Source of the DNA: Pseudomonas sp. B21-040
GTDB lineage: Bacteria; Pseudomonadota; Gammaproteobacteria; Pseudomonadales; Pseudomonadaceae
Direction of reading: 5' to 3'
Length of the DNA stretch: 64,000 bases
Assembly (NCBI RefSeq): GCF_024748695.1
Contig: NZ_CP087176.1
Coordinates: 241,501-305,500 of the forward strand
Shown here: positions 18,650 through 29,325 of the stretch, piece by piece
Position numbering within the stretch: position 1 is the stretch's first letter
Layout of the letters: every line of letters begins with the position of its first letter
Notes under the pieces: generated by a model
What the model was told of the DNA's origin: nothing
Database searches by the model: none
What the model saw: the letters and a program-made list of their open reading frames with translations, nothing else
Made by a program: the position numbers and the translations under genes

Positions 18650-19479
18650 AGTTGAATTTCCCCCATCCGTTGATGGCGCCGGTGGTTGAACTGGCGTTGA
18701 AGGCTGGCGAAGCGATTTTGCCGTTCTGGCGCACCGGCACGGCCGTGACGGCCAAGGCTGACGATTCGCCAGTGACCGCTGCCGATCTGGCGGCTCATCA
18801 TTTGATTCTGGCCGGGTTGACCGCGCTGGACCCCAGTATTCCTGTGCTGTCCGAAGAAGACGCCAACATCCCCCAAAGCGTGCGCGCCGGGTGGCAGCGT
18901 TGGTGGCTGGTAGATCCGCTGGACGGAACCAAGGAATTCATTAGCGGCAGCGAAGAGTTCACCGTCAACATTGCGTTGATCGAGCAGGGGCGGGTGGTGT
19001 TTGGTGTGGTGTCGATGCCGACCAACGGGCGCTTCTACGTCGGTGGTGCAGGCTTGGGCGCTTGGCGTGGCGATAGGGGCAGCCAGCCATTACCGATCCA
19101 GGTCCGCGAAGTGCCTGCTGCGGGAGAGGCGTTTACCGTGGTCGCCAGCCGTCGACATTCGAGCCCGGAGCAGGAGCGCTTGCTGGCCGGGTTGAGCGAT
19201 AGCCTGGGTGAGTTGCAATTGGCCAACATCGGCAGTTCGTTGAAGTTCTGCCTGTTGGCGGAAGGGGCGGCAGATTGTTATCCGCGTCTGGCGCCGACGT
19301 CGCAGTGGGACACGGCAGCTGCGCAAGGCGTGTTGGAAGGCGCGGGCGGCGAGGTGCTGGATTTGAGCGGTGCGCCGTTTTGCTATCCGGCGCGCGAGTC
19401 GTTGTTGAATGAGTTCTTTTTGGCGCTGCCGGCGAAGGCTGCCTGGCGCGAAAAACTGCTGGCGTTGGCGCGGGCATAA
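18646..19479 (+). CDS. cysQ: 3'(2'),5'-bisphosphate nucleotidase CysQ
   Basis: 277 residues. Inositol-monophosphatase-fold motifs: LSEEDA (metal Glu), VDPLDGTKEFI (Asp-Pro-Leu-Asp-Gly-Thr) and PTSQWDTAAAQGVLEGAGG. CysQ removes PAP made in sulfate assimilation. It is translationally coupled to nudE. Confidence 0.95.
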   Translation: MKLNFPHPLMAPVVELALKAGEAILPFWRTGTAVTAKADDSPVTAADLAAHHLILAGLTALDPSIPVLSEEDANIPQSVRAGWQRWWLVDPLDGTKEFISGSEEFTVNIALIEQGRVVFGVVSMPTNGRFYVGGAGLGAWRGDRGSQPLPIQVREVPAAGEAFTVVASRRHSSPEQERLLAGLSDSLGELQLANIGSSLKFCLLAEGAADCYPRLAPTSQWDTAAAQGVLEGAGGEVLDLSGAPFCYPARESLLNEFFLALPAKAAWREKLLALARA

Positions 19480-19491
19480 AGATCAAAAAAA

Positions 19492-19570
19492 CGCAGCCTC
19501 GTTTCACTCGACAGCTCCTACAAGGGGCGCGCGGTCTTCTGTAGGAGCTGTCGAGTGAAACGAGGCTGCG
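19492..19570. repeat. 31-bp perfect inverted repeat, likely bidirectional terminator
   Basis: Arms 19492-19522 and 19540-19570 are exact reverse complements (CGCAGCCTCGTTTCACTCGA...), separated by 17 nt. The inner CTCCTACA/TGTAGGAG part is of REP type. It lies exactly between the convergent cysQ and thioesterase genes, with an A-tract before and TTTT after it, so it can end both transcripts. Confidence 0.9.
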
Positions 19571-19579
19571 AATTTTGCG

Positions 19580-20035
19580 TCAACGGTGAAGCACGTACTG
19601 CCCGGTAAACGTCACCGCATCGTCATCACTGTCGACATTCACAATCCGCGAATGCAACGTCAACCGCGCTCGCCCATAGCGCTGATACATCACCAAAAAC
19701 TTCTTCCACACCGCCGCACTCGGTGCCTGACAAATCGCTGTCGCGTCCATGGTCACCGGCAGTGGATAGCTGATCTGCCCTTCGTGAATCACGATGTGCC
19801 CGTCTTTGATCCCCTCTTCACGCAAGCGCAAATGCAGCCAGCCCCAACCCGCCAGCACCGCCCCGCAATAGAGACTGCCGCCGAACATGGTGCTTTTGTG
19901 GTTGACGTTGGCTTCCAGCGGCAAGTACAGGCGCAATTGCTGGTCGTGCCAGTCGAGCACTTTGATACCCATGGCCTGCGTCAAGGGGATGTCGTGATGG
20001 AGAATGGATTCCAGGTGACGACTGTCGCGGTTCAT
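19580..20035 (-). CDS. YiiD C-terminal-type hot-dog thioesterase
   Basis: 151 residues. NHKSTMFGGSLYCGAVLAGWGW is the active-site helix of the YiiD_C thioesterase family; HHDIPLTQAMGIKVLDW is the usual N-terminus. It is a small cytoplasmic enzyme or possible acyl-ACP/CoA thioesterase; substrate unknown. It ends next to the large inverted repeat. Confidence 0.85.
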   Translation of the reverse strand: MNRDSRHLESILHHDIPLTQAMGIKVLDWHDQQLRLYLPLEANVNHKSTMFGGSLYCGAVLAGWGWLHLRLREEGIKDGHIVIHEGQISYPLPVTMDATAICQAPSAAVWKKFLVMYQRYGRARLTLHSRIVNVDSDDDAVTFTGQYVLHR

Positions 20036-20074
20036 GCATGGGCCTCTTGTCTGAAGGTGTTGATTAACGGTCGC

Positions 20075-21457
20075 TCAATCGAGATCGTCGGTCGGGCCGC
20101 TGGCGAAGATCAGCCCATGTTTGCGCAGCTTGTCGTGCAAGGTTTTACGCGGGATGCCCAGCGCTTCGGCAAGGCTGCGCACGGAGCTGTGTGAGCGCGC
20201 CAGTTCGGCGGCGATCAGGCTCTTTTCGAAGTTTTCCACTTGCTCGCTCAAGCCGCCGCTGACCACTTCAACCATTGTGTTGGGGCCGCCGCCGGGCGTG
20301 TTGTTGTCCAGCGCCAGTTCGAGGCCCAAGGCAAAGCGTTCGGCGGCATTTTGTAGCTCGCGAACGTTGCCGGGCCAGGTGTGGCGCAGCAACAGGGCGC
20401 GATGCCCCGGTTGCAATTCATGGGAGGGCAAACCGTGGCGGGCGCTGGCTTCATCGGCGAAATGCTGGAACAACGTCAACGCGTCTTCGCCACGTTCGCG
20501 CAGCGGCGGAATACGCAGCGGTGCGACGTTCAGGCGGTAATACAAGTCGGCGCGAAAGCGTCCTTGATCGGCGGATTGGCGCAGGTCTTCCTTGGTCGCG
20601 GCGATGATGCGGATGTCCAGCGGGATCAATTGATTGCCACCCAGGCGTTCGACGACGCGCTCCTGTAGCAATCGCAGCAATTTCACCTGCACATCCAGGC
20701 TCATGCTTTCGATTTCATCGAGGAACAGCGTGCCGCCGTTGGCGAACTCGAACTTGCCGATGCGACGCTTTTGCGCGCCGGTGAACGCTCCGGGCTCGTG
20801 GCCGAACAACTCGCTTTCCACCACCGACTCGGCCAGCGCACCGGCATTGATCGCCACGAACGGGCCATTACGACGGTTCGACAAATCGTGCAGCGCCCGC
20901 GCCACGACTTCTTTGCCGGCACCGGTTTCACCCAGAATCAACACATCAGCCTTGGTCGCGGCCAGTGCGCCAATCTGCTCGCGCAGACGCAACATCGGCG
21001 CCGAATGCCCGACCAGCCGGGTGCTCAATTCATTGCGATCACTCAAGGCCAGACGCAGGCTGCGGTTATCCAGCACCAGCCGACGCAAAGCCAGTGCGCG
21101 ACGCACACTGTCGAGCAAGGCATCGCTGGCGAAGGGTTTTTCCAGGAAGTCATAAGCCCCGGCGCGCATGGCTTGCACCGCCAGCGGTACATCGCCGTGG
21201 CCGGTGATGAGCAGCACGGGCAGCTCCGGGTCCTGGGCATGCAGTTCGGTCAGCAGTTCGAGACCGTCCATGCCCGGCATACGAATGTCACTGACCACCA
21301 CGCCCGGCCAGTCGCGCTCCAATTGCACGGCCAGGCCCTTGGCCTCGGCCAGCGGCAGGATTTTCAGGCCGGCGAGGTCCAGGGTCTGGCTCAGGGCCTG
21401 ACGCAGGTGGGGATCGTCGTCGATCAACACGACCTGGATGCGGTTGTCGATGGTCAT
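20075..21457 (-). CDS. dctD: DctD-type sigma-54 response regulator
   Basis: 460 residues. Receiver domain residues 1-125 with phospho-acceptor Asp57 (VVSDIRMPGMDG); AAA+ domain with GETGAGKE Walker A, ESELFGHEPGAFTGAQ (GAFTGA sigma-54 contact loop) and GTLFLDEIE; Fis-type helix-turn-helix at the C-terminus (SVRSLAEALGIPRKTLHDKLRK). It activates sigma-54 promoters of C4-dicarboxylate uptake. It overlaps dctB by 4 nt. The dct transporter genes are not in the window. Confidence 0.92.
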   Translation of the reverse strand: MTIDNRIQVVLIDDDPHLRQALSQTLDLAGLKILPLAEAKGLAVQLERDWPGVVVSDIRMPGMDGLELLTELHAQDPELPVLLITGHGDVPLAVQAMRAGAYDFLEKPFASDALLDSVRRALALRRLVLDNRSLRLALSDRNELSTRLVGHSAPMLRLREQIGALAATKADVLILGETGAGKEVVARALHDLSNRRNGPFVAINAGALAESVVESELFGHEPGAFTGAQKRRIGKFEFANGGTLFLDEIESMSLDVQVKLLRLLQERVVERLGGNQLIPLDIRIIAATKEDLRQSADQGRFRADLYYRLNVAPLRIPPLRERGEDALTLFQHFADEASARHGLPSHELQPGHRALLLRHTWPGNVRELQNAAERFALGLELALDNNTPGGGPNTMVEVVSGGLSEQVENFEKSLIAAELARSHSSVRSLAEALGIPRKTLHDKLRKHGLIFASGPTDDLD

Positions 21458-23268
21458 GCACTTCGGTCCTCGGACGGTTGCAGGCTCACACCCGGTGCGC
21501 CTGCGCGTAGCTTCAAAGTAATCAGGGCGCCGCCTTCCTTGTGGTTGGCGAACGACAGTTCACCCCCGAAGGCACGCATCAGAGTTTCACAAATCGCCAG
21601 CCCCAGCCCAAGCCCTTGTGTGCGAGTCTTGGTGGTGTAGAAAGGCTCGCTGGCGCGCCCCAGGGCTTCCATGCAAAAGCCGGGGCCGTTGTCGCGAATG
21701 TACAGATGGACGCCGTCGGCGGTGGATTGGGCACTCAACCAGAGTTTACGCGGTGGACCTTTTTCGGTCAGCGCGTCCAGAGCGTTGGCCAACAGGTTAC
21801 CGAGCACCTGGCGCAGACGGGTTTCCCCGGCCTCGACCCACAGCGTGGCGGCCGGTAAATCGCGGATCAGCTCGACCTCCATGCTGCGTCGACGCTTGGC
21901 CAGCAACGCCAGCGCGTCATCCAGCGCCGGTTGCAGAGCGACACTTTCCGGCGCGTGACGATCACGCCGGGCAAAGGCGCGCAGGTGAGCGATGATCGAG
22001 GCCATGCGCCCGGTCAGTTCGCTGATCAGTTTGAGATTGCCGCGCGCATCGTCGGTGCGTTGATGATCGAGCAGCACTTCGGCGTTTTCCGCGTAGCTGC
22101 GAATCGCCGCCAGTGGCTGATTGAGTTCGTGGCTGATGCTCGCCGACATCGTTCCCAATGCCGACAATTTACCGGCCTGGACCAGATCATCCTGCGCGCG
22201 CACCAGTTCCTGCTGGGCGTGTTCGCGCTCCAGCACTTCCTGTTTCAAACGCCGGTTGAGACCTTCGAGGTCGCTGGTGCGTTCGGCGACCCGGCCTTCC
22301 AGTTCGCGACGGGCCTTGGCTTCGAAGGCGATCCGTTCGAGGTAATGGCGGCGGCGCTGCATCATCAGCCCAAGCAGCAGCATCAACACCAACAGCGTGG
22401 CGCCTCCGATGGCGACCACCGTACGCACCGGTCGGTCGATCAAGGTGCGCGGGGCGAGGATGCTGACGTTCCAGCCGGTTTCGGCGATCTGCTGGGTCTG
22501 AGTCAGCCAGGCGTTGGGGTTGAGCTTCAGCGGTTTGGGGTCACGGGTCGGGTAGGGCTGGATCGCGGTTATCGCTTTGCTTTCTTCGTCGCTCAACGGA
22601 CGGGTCGAGCGGAAGCGCCACTCTGGCCGTGACGTGAGAATGACCACGCCGTTATGGTCGGTCAGCAACAGCTGTTCCGGGGTTTTGCCCCAGAGACTTT
22701 CGGTGTGGTCCAGATCAACCTTGACCACCAGCACGCCGATGACTTTTTCGCCATCGCGTACTGCGGCGGCGAAGAAGTAGCCGCGTTTGGCGGAGGTCGT
22801 GCCCAGGCCGAAAAACCGTCCGAGCCGCCCGGCCATGGCTTCGCTGAAATAGGGCCGGAAGGAAAAATTACGGCCGACAAAGCTGTCGTGTTTGTCCCAA
22901 TTGGACGCCGCCAGCGTTTTGCCGCGGGTGTCCATCAAGTACATGACTTCGGCACCGGTCTGGGTGCTGATGTTTTTCAGCAAGCGGTTGGCATTGCCTT
23001 GGGTGGCGCTATCGTCCGGCGCGCCGAGTACCGCGCGCAGGGCCGGCAAGTCGCCGAGGATTTGCGGCAACACTTCATAACGATGCAGCGTGCCCAGCAG
23101 GTTGGCGACGTACAGGTCGAGGGTTTGGCGATTTTGCCCGGCCAGTTCGCTGCGGTAATAGCGCTCGGCCAAGTGCTCCAGCGGCCACAGTAACGGCGCC
23201 AGGCATAGCGCCACCAGGGCGAGGCTGCGCCAGCGGGGTCTGCGAGGGAGGGTCGGAGTCATGAGCAT
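21454..23268 (-). CDS. dctB: DctB-type sensor histidine kinase
   Basis: 604 residues. An N-terminal membrane segment (LALVALCLAPLLWPL), a large periplasmic double-PAS (Cache) sensor region up to a second membrane segment near residue 280 (VVAIGGATLLVLMLLLGLMM), a coiled coil, the H box SASISHELNQPLAAIRSYAEN, and the ATPase domain (NLLANALDAL, DNGPGF, GLGLGLAI). It senses C4-dicarboxylates and phosphorylates DctD. Confidence 0.93.
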   Translation of the reverse strand: MLMTPTLPRRPRWRSLALVALCLAPLLWPLEHLAERYYRSELAGQNRQTLDLYVANLLGTLHRYEVLPQILGDLPALRAVLGAPDDSATQGNANRLLKNISTQTGAEVMYLMDTRGKTLAASNWDKHDSFVGRNFSFRPYFSEAMAGRLGRFFGLGTTSAKRGYFFAAAVRDGEKVIGVLVVKVDLDHTESLWGKTPEQLLLTDHNGVVILTSRPEWRFRSTRPLSDEESKAITAIQPYPTRDPKPLKLNPNAWLTQTQQIAETGWNVSILAPRTLIDRPVRTVVAIGGATLLVLMLLLGLMMQRRRHYLERIAFEAKARRELEGRVAERTSDLEGLNRRLKQEVLEREHAQQELVRAQDDLVQAGKLSALGTMSASISHELNQPLAAIRSYAENAEVLLDHQRTDDARGNLKLISELTGRMASIIAHLRAFARRDRHAPESVALQPALDDALALLAKRRRSMEVELIRDLPAATLWVEAGETRLRQVLGNLLANALDALTEKGPPRKLWLSAQSTADGVHLYIRDNGPGFCMEALGRASEPFYTTKTRTQGLGLGLAICETLMRAFGGELSFANHKEGGALITLKLRAGAPGVSLQPSEDRSA

Positions 23269-23360
23269 CGGGCGCCTGGGGGTACAGGCGCATTATGCCT
23301 AGGCTTGGTGGCGCAGTCTGCGCACCGTTGCCAAGTCCTTCTTGAGGCGAAAATTCAGAC

Positions 23361-23906
23361 TCAGGCGAAAACTTCAGCGTCTTTGAAAAACTCGGCGGCT
23401 TGATCTTTTCCGGACAGTTGCGGTGCTTCTTCAAGTTGCCAGTCGATGGCCAGGTCCGGGTCGTCCCAGCGAATGCTGCGCTCGGCGGATGGGGTGTAGT
23501 AATCGGTGGTTTTGTAGAGGAATTCAGCGAACTCGCTCAGCACCACGAAGCCGTGGGCGAAACCCTCCGGGACCCAGAGTTGACGATGATTGTCTGCGGA
23601 CAGACGCACCACCACCCATTTGCCAAAGTGCGGCGAGCTACGACGAATATCCACTGCCACATCCAGCACCTCACCGGCCGTCACGCGGACCAGTTTGCCT
23701 TGAGTGTTTTCCAGTTGGTAATGCAGGCCGCGCAGTACGCCTTTTTGCGAGCGGGAATGGTTGTCCTGAACAAACTGTGTGTCCAGGCCAGTCGCTTCTT
23801 TGAATGCCTTGGCATTGAAGCTTTCATAGAAGAAGCCGCGCTCGTCACCAAATACCTTGGGTTCGATGATCAGAACACCGGGCAAGTCGGTGGTGACTAC
23901 ATTCAT
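23361..23906 (-). CDS. rfbC: dTDP-4-dehydrorhamnose 3,5-epimerase
   Basis: 181 residues from ATG 23904-23906 (MNVVTTDLPGVLIIEPKVFGDERGFF). RmlC family signatures: QDNHSRSQKGVLRGLHYQ (catalytic His), VVVRLSADNHRQLWVPEGFAHGF and YKTTDYYTPSAER. It is the third step of dTDP-L-rhamnose synthesis for LPS or exopolysaccharide. It stands alone here; rfbA, rfbB and rfbD are not in the window. Confidence 0.94.
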   Translation of the reverse strand: MNVVTTDLPGVLIIEPKVFGDERGFFYESFNAKAFKEATGLDTQFVQDNHSRSQKGVLRGLHYQLENTQGKLVRVTAGEVLDVAVDIRRSSPHFGKWVVVRLSADNHRQLWVPEGFAHGFVVLSEFAEFLYKTTDYYTPSAERSIRWDDPDLAIDWQLEEAPQLSGKDQAAEFFKDAEVFA

Positions 23907-24104
23907 GGTACTTCTCCAGCAATAGGCGTTGATGGGGGACATTCTTGCGCAAAGTGTCGAGCGAGGCGAGTGTGGCGTGATTTTTCCAGATTCGTTTGCT
24001 CATTGTGCCGGGTGTCCGGCGCTGGTCAGGCAGTCGAATGGGGGTTGCGTATCGCCGCAAGCAGTGGCGATATAAGCGCCTAATAAAATTTCAGAGGTCG
24101 TTGT

Positions 24105-27017
24105 ATGCCGCTCGCCACGTTGATTCACCGCGCCAGTTTGCCCAGCCCGCAAGTGTCTGCGCAGCAAGCGCTTGAGCTGCTGGAGGGGCATTACGGGCTT
24201 AGCGGGAGGTTGCAGGCCCTGGGCAGCCAGCAAGATCTCAATTTCCGCGTCGACAGCGACCAGGGGCGTTTCGTCCTGAAAATCTGCCGTGGCGACTATT
24301 CAGCGCTGGAACTGCAAGCCCAGCACGCAGGGCTCAAGCATTTGGGCGAACAGTCCGGCGTCAAGGTGCCGCGTGTGATTGCGGCGAAAAACGGTGTGGA
24401 TTTGCTCACGCTGGACGTCGCAGGCCAATCGGTGCACGTGCGCCTGCTCGATTACATCGAAGGCCAGTCGCTCACCCACCTCGATCATTTGCCAGGTGCC
24501 GTGGTCGCCGGTTTCGGTCAACTCTGCGGCGAAATGGACCTGGCCCTGGCCGCTTTCGACCATCCGGGACTTGAACGCACGTTGCAGTGGGACGCTCGTC
24601 ACGCCAACGCATTGATCGGCCATTTGCTGCCGGTGATCAAGGATGACGCGCAACGCCGGTTGATCACCGAGGCCGCCGAACGCGCCGAGCGTCATTTGCA
24701 ACCGCTGGTAGATAAGTTGCCGGTGCAGGCCATTCACATGGACATCACTGACGACAACGTGGTCTGGCAGCGCGATGCTCAGCGCCAGTGGCAATTGCAG
24801 GGCGTGATCGATTTCGGCGACCTGGTCCGCACCTGGCGTATCACCGATCTTTCGGTGACCTGTGCGGCGTTGCTGCATCACGCCAATAGCGATCCGTTTT
24901 ACATCTTGCCGGCGATTCAGGCCTATCACGCGATCAACCCGTTGCAGCGCGAAGAACTGCTGGCGCTCTGGCCGTTGATCGTCGCGCGGGCGGCGGTGCT
25001 GGTGCTCAGTGGCGAGCAGCAGGTCAGCATTGATCCGGGCAATCAATACAGCCGCGACAACCTCATTCATGAATGGGAAATTTTCCGCGTGGCCACCTCG
25101 GTGCCGCTGGAACTGATGGAGGCGGCGATCCTGGCGCGTGTTGGCCAGAGCCTGCCGAGCATTGGCAGCGAAGGATTCGCGCCGTTGCTGCCGAGCCTGG
25201 TGGGGCGCGAGTTTGCGCTGATTGATCTGGGTGTGCTCAGCCCGCATTTCGAGGCGGGTAACTGGGAACAGGAAGGCATCGATCAGCGGCTGCTGACGGA
25301 AGCCGCCGCGACCCACGGCCTGGCGGCCAGTCGTTATGGGCAATACCGGTTGTCGCGAACCCGGCCAGACACGGCGGACGAGCCGGACACCTGCCCATTG
25401 CACGTCGAGTTGCGAGTGCCCCACGGCACGGCCGTCGAGTCGCCGTTTGCCGGGGTGGTTCATCAGCCGTCGGCGGGTGTGCTGCAACTCGACGGGCCGC
25501 AACTCAGCGTGCGGCTGTGGGGCGTGACCCCATCGCTGCACACCGGCGCAGCACTGGTCAAAGGCCAGGTGTTGGGTTCGGTCAGCGGGCCACTGATCGT
25601 GCAGTTGTGCCGAGGCACGGCGTTCAATGCGCCGCTGTTTTGCACACCTTCGCGCGCCCTGGCCTGGCAAGCCTTGTGCCCGTCGCCCGCAGCGCTGCTG
25701 GGCCTGGCCTGTGATGCTGAAGAGGAGCTGGACTCGCAGACACTGCTGGCACGCCGCGACGCCAGTTTCGCCCGTACCCAGAAGCACTACTACGTTGACC
25801 CGCCGCGCATCGAACGCGGCTGGCGCAACCACCTGATCGACATGCAGGGCCGTTCCTACCTCGACATGCTCAATAACGTCGCGGTGCTCGGCCATGGCCA
25901 TCCGCGCATGGCGGCGGTCGCCGCTCGTCAGTGGTCGCTGCTCAACACCAATTCGCGCTTCAACTACGCCGCGGTCGCCGAGTTCTCCGAGCGCTTGCTG
26001 AAATTGTCGCCGGACTCCATGGACCGCGTGTTCCTGGTCAACAGCGGCAGCGAAGCCAACGACCTGGCGATTCGTCTGGCGTGGGCCTACAGCGGAGGTC
26101 GCGACATGCTCAGCGTGCTGGAGGCCTACCACGGCTGGACGGTGGGCGCGGATGCCGTCTCGACGTCGATCGCCGATAACCCCAAGGCCTTGAGCAGCCG
26201 CCCGGATTGGGTGCATCCAGTCATTGCGCCAAATACGTATCGCGGAGAGTTCCGAGGCCCGGACAGCGCGCCGGACTACGTACGCAGCGTCGAACACAAC
26301 CTGGCGAAAATCGCCGCGCAAGGTCGCCCATTGGCCGGTTTCATTTGCGAGCCGGTGTACGGCAATGCGGGTGGGATTTCGTTGCCAGCGGGTTATCTGA
26401 AACAGGTTTATGGACTGGTTCGAGCCCAGGGCGGCGTGTGCATCGCCGACGAAGTGCAGGTCGGCTACGGGCGTATGGGGCACTTCTTCTGGGGCTTTGA
26501 GGAACAGGGCGTGGTGCCGGACATCATCACCATGGCCAAAGGCATGGGCAATGGGCAGCCGTTGGGCGCGGTGATCACGCGTCGGGAAATCGCCGAGGCG
26601 CTGGAAGCCGAAGGGTATTTCTTCTCCTCGGCAGGTGGCAGCCCGGTCAGTTGCCAGATCGGCATGGCGGTGCTGGATGTGATGGAAGAAGAAAAGCTCT
26701 GGGAAAACGCCCAGGTGGTGGGCGGGTACTTCAAAGAGCGACTGGAGGCACTGATCGATATCCATCCGCTGGTGGGCGCGGTGCATGGTTCCGGTTTCTA
26801 CCTGGGCGTCGAGCTGATCCGCAATCGCGAGACCCTGGAACCGGCAACCGAAGAAACCACGGCGCTGTGTGATCGCCTGCGCGAACTGGGGATTTTCATG
26901 CAGCCGACCGGCGACTTCCTCAACGTCCTGAAGATCAAACCGCCGATGGTGACCTCGCGCCAGAGTGTGGATTTCTTCGTCGACATGCTCTCGAAGGTGC
27001 TCGCAGAGGGCCTGTAA
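24105..27017 (+). CDS. Trifunctional fusion: APH-type kinase, M23-like domain, class III aminotransferase-fold enzyme
   Basis: 970 residues. Residues about 20-330 are an aminoglycoside-phosphotransferase-type kinase (VQAIHMDITDDNVVWQ catalytic loop; GVIDFGDLV metal motif). Residues about 430-530 resemble a peptidase M23/biotinyl-like beta domain (VPHGTAVESPFAGVV...ALVKGQVLGSV) without clear catalytic His. Residues 560-965 are a PLP class III aminotransferase (VNSGSEANDLAIRL, YHGWT, DEVQVGYGRMG, Lys in ITMAKGMGNGQPLG near residue 811). In humans, hydroxylysine kinase and phosphohydroxylysine phospho-lyase are separate proteins with these two folds, so this fusion may phosphorylate a hydroxy-amine and then eliminate phosphate (inference). 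Confidence 0.88.
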   Translation: MPLATLIHRASLPSPQVSAQQALELLEGHYGLSGRLQALGSQQDLNFRVDSDQGRFVLKICRGDYSALELQAQHAGLKHLGEQSGVKVPRVIAAKNGVDLLTLDVAGQSVHVRLLDYIEGQSLTHLDHLPGAVVAGFGQLCGEMDLALAAFDHPGLERTLQWDARHANALIGHLLPVIKDDAQRRLITEAAERAERHLQPLVDKLPVQAIHMDITDDNVVWQRDAQRQWQLQGVIDFGDLVRTWRITDLSVTCAALLHHANSDPFYILPAIQAYHAINPLQREELLALWPLIVARAAVLVLSGEQQVSIDPGNQYSRDNLIHEWEIFRVATSVPLELMEAAILARVGQSLPSIGSEGFAPLLPSLVGREFALIDLGVLSPHFEAGNWEQEGIDQRLLTEAAATHGLAASRYGQYRLSRTRPDTADEPDTCPLHVELRVPHGTAVESPFAGVVHQPSAGVLQLDGPQLSVRLWGVTPSLHTGAALVKGQVLGSVSGPLIVQLCRGTAFNAPLFCTPSRALAWQALCPSPAALLGLACDAEEELDSQTLLARRDASFARTQKHYYVDPPRIERGWRNHLIDMQGRSYLDMLNNVAVLGHGHPRMAAVAARQWSLLNTNSRFNYAAVAEFSERLLKLSPDSMDRVFLVNSGSEANDLAIRLAWAYSGGRDMLSVLEAYHGWTVGADAVSTSIADNPKALSSRPDWVHPVIAPNTYRGEFRGPDSAPDYVRSVEHNLAKIAAQGRPLAGFICEPVYGNAGGISLPAGYLKQVYGLVRAQGGVCIADEVQVGYGRMGHFFWGFEEQGVVPDIITMAKGMGNGQPLGAVITRREIAEALEAEGYFFSSAGGSPVSCQIGMAVLDVMEEEKLWENAQVVGGYFKERLEALIDIHPLVGAVHGSGFYLGVELIRNRETLEPATEETTALCDRLRELGIFMQPTGDFLNVLKIKPPMVTSRQSVDFFVDMLSKVLAEGL

Positions 27018-27045
27018 ACACATACCTCTGTAGGAGTGGTAGTTC

Positions 27046-27117
27046 GATAGATATCGGCTTTTAAGCAAAAAAATATGACGTATGGCTTACTGGTGGCTTC
27101 TAAAGCCGATATTTATC
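27046..27117. promoter_or_regulatory. 16-bp inverted repeat upstream of aguB
   Basis: Arms GATAGATATCGGCTTT (27046-27061) and AAAGCCGATATTTATC (27102-27117) are complementary with one mismatch, across a 40-nt spacer. It lies between the fusion gene and aguB. It could be an operator (two GATATCGGCTTT half-sites) or a long hairpin ending the upstream gene. No regulator of agmatine genes (AguR) is adjacent. Confidence 0.5.
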
Positions 27118-27228
27118 GGATATAAAGTCACCGCAGCCTCGGTGTGGACGAACCACGCCCGATGCTTCCCATTTCTGTCATGGGTCGAGGCCACACTCGA
27201 CCCCACGCCTTTGCTCAGGAGCCGATTC

Positions 27229-28107
<879 letters not shown>

Positions 28108-28112
28108 TTGTC

Positions 28113-29219
28113 ATGACCACTTTGCACACCACGCCTCGCGCCGACGGTTTCTACATGCCGGCCGAATGGGCGCCACAAACCCAGACCTGGATGATTTGGC
28201 CCGAGCGCCCGGACAACTGGCGCCTGGGTGGCAAACCGGCGCAAGCCGCGCACGTGGCGGTGGCGAAAGCCATCGCGCGTTTCGAACCGGTGACCGTGGC
28301 GGTTTCCGCAGGCCAGTACGAAAACGCTCGCGCCCGTCTCGACGTGCCGAATATTCGTGTGGTGGAAATGTCCAGCGATGACGCATGGGTACGCGACACC
28401 GGCCCGACATTTGTCATCAATAGCCGTGGCGAAGTCCGTGGTGTGAACTGGGATTTCAACTCGTGGGGTGGTTTCGACGGTGGCCTGTATTCGCCGTGGA
28501 ACCGTGATTCGCAAGTGGGCGGCAAGATCCTCGAGATCGAGCGCAGCCCGCGTTATCGCACCGAGGGTTTCGTGCTCGAAGGCGGTTCGATTCACGTCGA
28601 TGGCGAAGGCACCCTGATCACCACCGAAGAATGCCTGCTCAACCGCAATCGCAATCCGCACCTTGGGCGTGCCGAAATCGAAGCGGTGCTCAGCGCCAAC
28701 CTGGCTGTGGATAAAATCATCTGGCTGCCGGACGGTTTGTTCAACGACGAAACCGACGGCCATGTGGATAACTTCTGCTGCTACGTGCGCCCGGGCGAAG
28801 TCTTGCTGGCCTGGACCGATGACCCGCAAGACCCGAACTACCCGCGCTGCCAGGCAGCAATGAACGTGCTGCAAAGCAGCACCGACGCCAAGGGTCGCCC
28901 ATTCACGGTGCACAAGATGCCGATTCCGGGGCCGCTGTACGCGACCGAAGAAGAGTGCGCGGGTGTCGACCCGGTGGACGGCACTCAGGAACGAAACCCT
29001 TCCGTTCGTCTGGCCGGTTCCTACGTGAACTTCCTGATCGTCAACGGCGGCATCATTGCGCCGAGCTTCGATGACCCGATGGACGGCCCGGCAAAAGAAA
29101 TTTTGCAGACGCTGTTCCCGCAACATGAAGTGGTGATGGTGCCGGGCCGTGAACTGTTACTGGGGGGCGGTAACATCCACTGCCTTACCCAACAACAACC
29201 CGCTCCGCACAAGGAGTGA
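28113..29219 (+). CDS. aguA: Agmatine deiminase
   Basis: 368 residues. Guanidino-group-modifying family: [56 protein letters not shown] and the catalytic Cys357 in [14 protein letters not shown]. It converts agmatine to N-carbamoylputrescine and ammonia. With aguB it makes putrescine from agmatine; the gap of 5 nt implies one operon. Confidence 0.97.
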   Translation: MTTLHTTPRADGFYMPAEWAPQTQTWMIWPERPDNWRLGGKPAQAAHVAVAKAIARFEPVTVAVSAGQYENARARLDVPNIRVVEMSSDDAWVRDTGPTFVINSRGEVRGVNWDFNSWGGFDGGLYSPWNRDSQVGGKILEIERSPRYRTEGFVLEGGSIHVDGEGTLITTEECLLNRNRNPHLGRAEIEAVLSANLAVDKIIWLPDGLFNDETDGHVDNFCCYVRPGEVLLAWTDDPQDPNYPRCQAAMNVLQSSTDAKGRPFTVHKMPIPGPLYATEEECAGVDPVDGTQERNPSVRLAGSYVNFLIVNGGIIAPSFDDPMDGPAKEILQTLFPQHEVVMVPGRELLLGGGNIHCLTQQQPAPHKE

Positions 29220-29288
29220 GTGAGGTCGTAACAGCCTGAGTCGATTGCGAAATCGATCAAAAAAAGCAACCCCCTATGCTGCTCGACG

Positions 29289-29325
29289 AAAAGCCCGCAA
29301 TCCGTATGGACTGCGGGCTTCTTTG
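29289..29325 (+). terminator. Terminator of aguBA
   Basis: AAAGCCCGCAATCC-GTAT-GGACTGCGGGCTT: a 13-bp stem with one mismatch, followed by CTTT, 70 nt after the aguA stop. Confidence 0.8.

Noticed and set aside
20771..21640. A 289-codon plus-strand frame across dctD/dctB
   Set aside because: Antisense shadow crossing two well-defined genes.
24300..27068. A 922-codon open frame antisense to the kinase/aminotransferase fusion
   Set aside because: High-GC third-position shadow of a clearly coding gene; no ribosome site and no recognised domain.
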